From Riptortus pedestris (lineage: Eukaryota > Arthropoda > Insecta > Hemiptera > Alydidae): a stretch of 64,000 nucleotides of DNA. The notes beneath the pieces are model-generated. The model saw nothing but the letters and a program-made list of their open reading frames with translations. It did not search any database and was not told the DNA's origin. Position numbers and translations under genes: made by a program. This document shows, one piece after another, positions 61,250-64,000 of the stretch (positions are counted from its first letter, which is position 1; each line of letters begins with the position of its first letter). Location: assembly GCA_019009955.1 (NCBI GenBank), contig CM032228.1, forward strand, positions 94,849,001 to 94,913,000. The letters are read 5' to 3'.

Positions 61250-61507
61250 GTAAAAAAAATTGCTCAGCAATGCCAAAATTGAGCGATCAAAGCTAAAGGA
61301 GTTTTCACTTCTACCGGTAGTCCCCTGACTGCTTTTTTTTTTTTTTGTTACCTGTTATTTGTATGATGAGGTAATGCTACTCTAAATACCATAACAAGTA
61401 ACAGGAATATGTTATATAAGACAATGCACTTGTGTTCCACAAAAAAAGTATTAACTCATAAAATGGCACAGTGAGTATAGGCTCATAACATTGTTGTTCA
61501 TGATTTT
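61250..61507. other. Downstream flank, repeat scrap
   Basis: GCAATGCCAAAATTGAGCGATCAAAGC... at 61267-61300 continues as GCTAAAGGAGTTTTCACTTC. Its inverse resembles the head of the 60391 repeat. No gene. Confidence 0.4.
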
Positions 61508-63954
61508 AGCAGATTTCCCTTGAGGGAAATCAGCTATTGAGGTCGTACCCATTACGCGATTTTTGAAAATTTTCTTTGAAAAGAAGTAGGCGTGAGGGTT
61601 TACTGAAGGTTGCCGATTTGTTAATACGCATATACAATATGCCATTAAATATTTTATATCTATATATATATTAAATTGTAACCTCTGTCTGTACATTGAT
61701 TTTTTTCACGAAATTTCACGATAACTTTTCGTTTCACATGTCATAGACACCAAAACTGCATTTTGTTTCTTTCGTGTATGTTTGTTTGTTTGTTTGTTTG
61801 TTTGTTTGTTACCTTTTCACGCATAAACGGCTGAACCGAATTTTATGAAACTTGGTATGTATATTACTACTAGCCCTACTTAGACTTTAGGCTATAATAA
61901 TATTCTCTGAGTTGTACAGGAGTGGGGGTTATAAGGGAGGCCTGAAATTAAAAATAGGGATATTTCATTTCCTATTGGTTTTTCGGCAAATACGCACATA
62001 ACAAAAGTTATTTATTTTGTTATTTAGAGTAACTTTTGTTATATATACTTTCGCCGTATACCGAAGTATAAATGAGTTATACGCTAAAAATTATAGCGGG
62101 AGTCAACAATTTTATTTGGCACAAAACACTCAACCGAACTAAACCAAACTCGGTATGTGAATTAGCACTAGCGCCTTCCTTACAATAAGCCATACCAACA
62201 TTTATAGGGACGGGCAGGAGTGGGGGTTATAAGGGAAGCCAGAAATTAAAAATAGCGATATTTCGTTTCCTATTGGTTTTTCGGTAAATATGAACACAAC
62301 AAAAGTTGTTTACTTTGTTATTTAGAGTAACATTTGTTATATACACTTTTTTGGTATACCGAATAATAAACGAGATATACGCTAAAATCTATAGCGGAAG
62401 TGAACAATTTTATTTGGGTAAATAGACCCAACCGAAATAAATAAAACTCGGTATGTGTATTAGCACTAACGCTTTCATTATAACAAACCATACTAACATT
62501 TCTAGGCACGGGCAGGAGTAGGGGTTATAAGGAATGCCTGAAATTAATAATAGCGGTATTTCTTTTCCTATTGGTTTTTCGGCAAATATGCACATAACAA
62601 AAGTTGTTTATTTTGTTATTTAGAGAAACTTCTGTTATATACACTATCGTCGTTTACCGAAGTATAAAGGCGTTATACACTAAAAATTATAGCGGGAGCC
62701 AACAATTTTGTACAATTTTTGGCACTAACGATTGAACCGAACTTAGCTGAACTCGGTGTGTGAATTAGCATTAATTCTTCCATGATTATAAGCTATATTA
62801 AAAATTTGAGGTTCAAAGGGGAGTGAGGATTATAAGAGAGGCTGAAATGAAAAACTTGTTTTTTTTATTTTCTATTTGTTTTTCGGCATACGTGCACATA
62901 ACAAAAGTTGTTTACTTTGTTATTTAGAGTAACTTTTGTGTGCATTTTTGTCGTAAAATTAAGTGAACACGGGATATACGCTAAACGGGAGTCAATAATT
63001 ATATTAGTACTCATTTAAGGGAATTAATAAATGAATACTAAGACAAATGATGTTATGTTTTCGTCTTCTATGATAGTTCAAAGTATGATTCGGATTAGTG
63101 AGGTTATAAATCTTCGTCACCCCCTCCTCATTTATTTATTTTTCCTAGAAAATAACTTTGTTATTTATTTCCAATAGAAATATAAACTATAAGAGCATTT
63201 CCATTATTTAATTTGTATAATGTACCTTGATGATATTGAAACAAATATGTAATATCATAACAATTAAACGTTAATGGTAATGTCATTGTGACAAAAAACA
63301 ATATGCGTTTAAACTCCATATGATATTTTCAGGGTACCACTATTATTTAATTCCATCCGGTAGATAAATTATTAAAATAATGTTTTGAATCAATAATTTA
63401 AGTAGAAGAATGTTGAGAAGTCTCACGCGGGAGCGGAAGATGACGGGAGTCTTACCAGTTAATTGAGTTAACTTATTTCCCGTCTGGCATTACTGGAAGT
63501 GATTTTCAGTGAGATTCACTATTACAAATATAATCATACGTGCAAAACTTTGCCTAAACTATGTGAGCTCGGATTGGCTTTTGAAAGGAAATATGTTCAT
63601 TATAGATGATATTTAATTGAAATAAATGCTACCCATGATTATGGTTTGAATTATTGAAAAACGGTGAGTCAAAAAGTGTTGAGGGATAGATTAGGAACAC
63701 ATTATCATTTATCCTCCAAAAATAAAATTTCTATTCTATTAATCCCTAAAAGGTACACTTCAGGGTTGGCTATTTCGGAAAATCATTACGTCGTGGAGAG
63801 AAGTGTAACTGTGCACATTGAAGTCTTACTATAAAAATACCATCATTAGTCAGTTAAGAATGATTTCCCGGGCATCGCCGGGTACCTTAGCTAATCTATT
63901 ACTAAACTTCACGAGGGAAATCTGCTTAGTTTACGCAGCCCCTGCGTGACGGAC
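61508..63954 (+). mobile_element. Helentron-like element (family B, copy B4) split by a Helitron-like insertion
   Basis: The 5' part (61508-61657) opens AGCAGATTTCCCTTGAGGGA after TTTT. The 3' part (63896-63954) has AAACTTCACGAGGGAAATCT, the GCAGCCCCTGC hairpin and GTGACGGAC before a T-run. Between them lies the whole Helitron-like copy 8. Confidence 0.62.
61659..63894 (+). mobile_element. Helitron-like element (family A, copy 8), longest and best preserved
   Basis: The 5' end TCTATATATATATTAAATTG follows A. The 3' end CCCGG-GCATCG-CCGGG hairpin, TACCTTAG, CTAA is followed by T, which fits insertion between A and T. About 2.2 kb: the head with TTTGTTTGTTTGTTTGTTTG (61780-61807), four tandem units of ~295 bp (near 62005, 62300, 62590, 62905), then a unique ~0.9 kb segment shared with 49130-49960. 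No protein. Confidence 0.7.
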
Positions 63955-64000
63955 TTTTTTTTGCCTTGGTTAGATTTACAGATTTAGAACTTTAGCCGCC
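63955..64000. other. Window end, nothing recognised
   Basis: T-run then unassigned sequence. Confidence 0.4.

Overview
This is a gene-poor, AT-rich (visibly above 60% A+T), intron-rich animal genomic window packed with interspersed repeats. The repeats and genes (Fritz/WDPCP, C2H2 zinc-finger gene, CsRn1-type Gypsy element, tRNA-derived SINE, Helitron-type repeats ending in CTAG, piggyBac and Penelope remnants) point to an insect. A hemipteran, perhaps a planthopper, is my guess from the general look of the repeats; no single sequence proves it. There is no sign of bacterial organisation.

Region by region. (1) 1-23.9 kb: the 3' part of a plus-strand gene for the planar-cell-polarity/ciliogenesis effector Fritz (WDPCP), with eleven coding exons at 2236-23700. 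The exons keep one frame across all introns and end in TAA, followed by two AATAAA signals. The 5' exons lie left of the window. Its introns hold Helitron-like elements, a dead LINE, a long-TIR MITE, Helentron-like elements, SINEs and a solo LTR. (2) 23.9-27.9 kb: intergenic sequence between two convergent genes. (3) 27.9-46.5 kb: a minus-strand C2H2 zinc-finger gene. Three small 5' coding exons (46513-40403) join in phase to either of two separate, related last exons: an 11-finger exon with a poly-serine tail (33693-32537) or a 7-finger exon (28643-27928). Its introns hold a Penelope GIY-YIG fragment, a piggyBac pseudogene, SINEs and Helitron-like sequence. (4) 46.5-59.0 kb: repeat country. 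A minus-strand Helitron-like element (48.5-56.4 kb) is interrupted by a nearly complete CsRn1-type Ty3/Gypsy retrotransposon (50460-55139, minus strand, AGGT target duplication) and by a Helentron-like element (55172-55936). (5) 59.0-61.1 kb: a second Helentron-like copy, then the 3' end of an unidentified plus-strand gene (three exons, 59831-60990). (6) 61.5-64 kb: a Helentron-like element split by a Helitron-like element.

The genes do not form a visible pathway. The most notable biology is the zinc-finger gene: two duplicated, phase-matched terminal exons would let one short acidic N-terminus carry two different DNA-binding arrays. The second theme is nested rolling-circle (Helitron and Helentron) elements with internal ~295-bp tandem units. 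All exon calls rest on splice-site and frame reading by eye; no transcript or database evidence was available.
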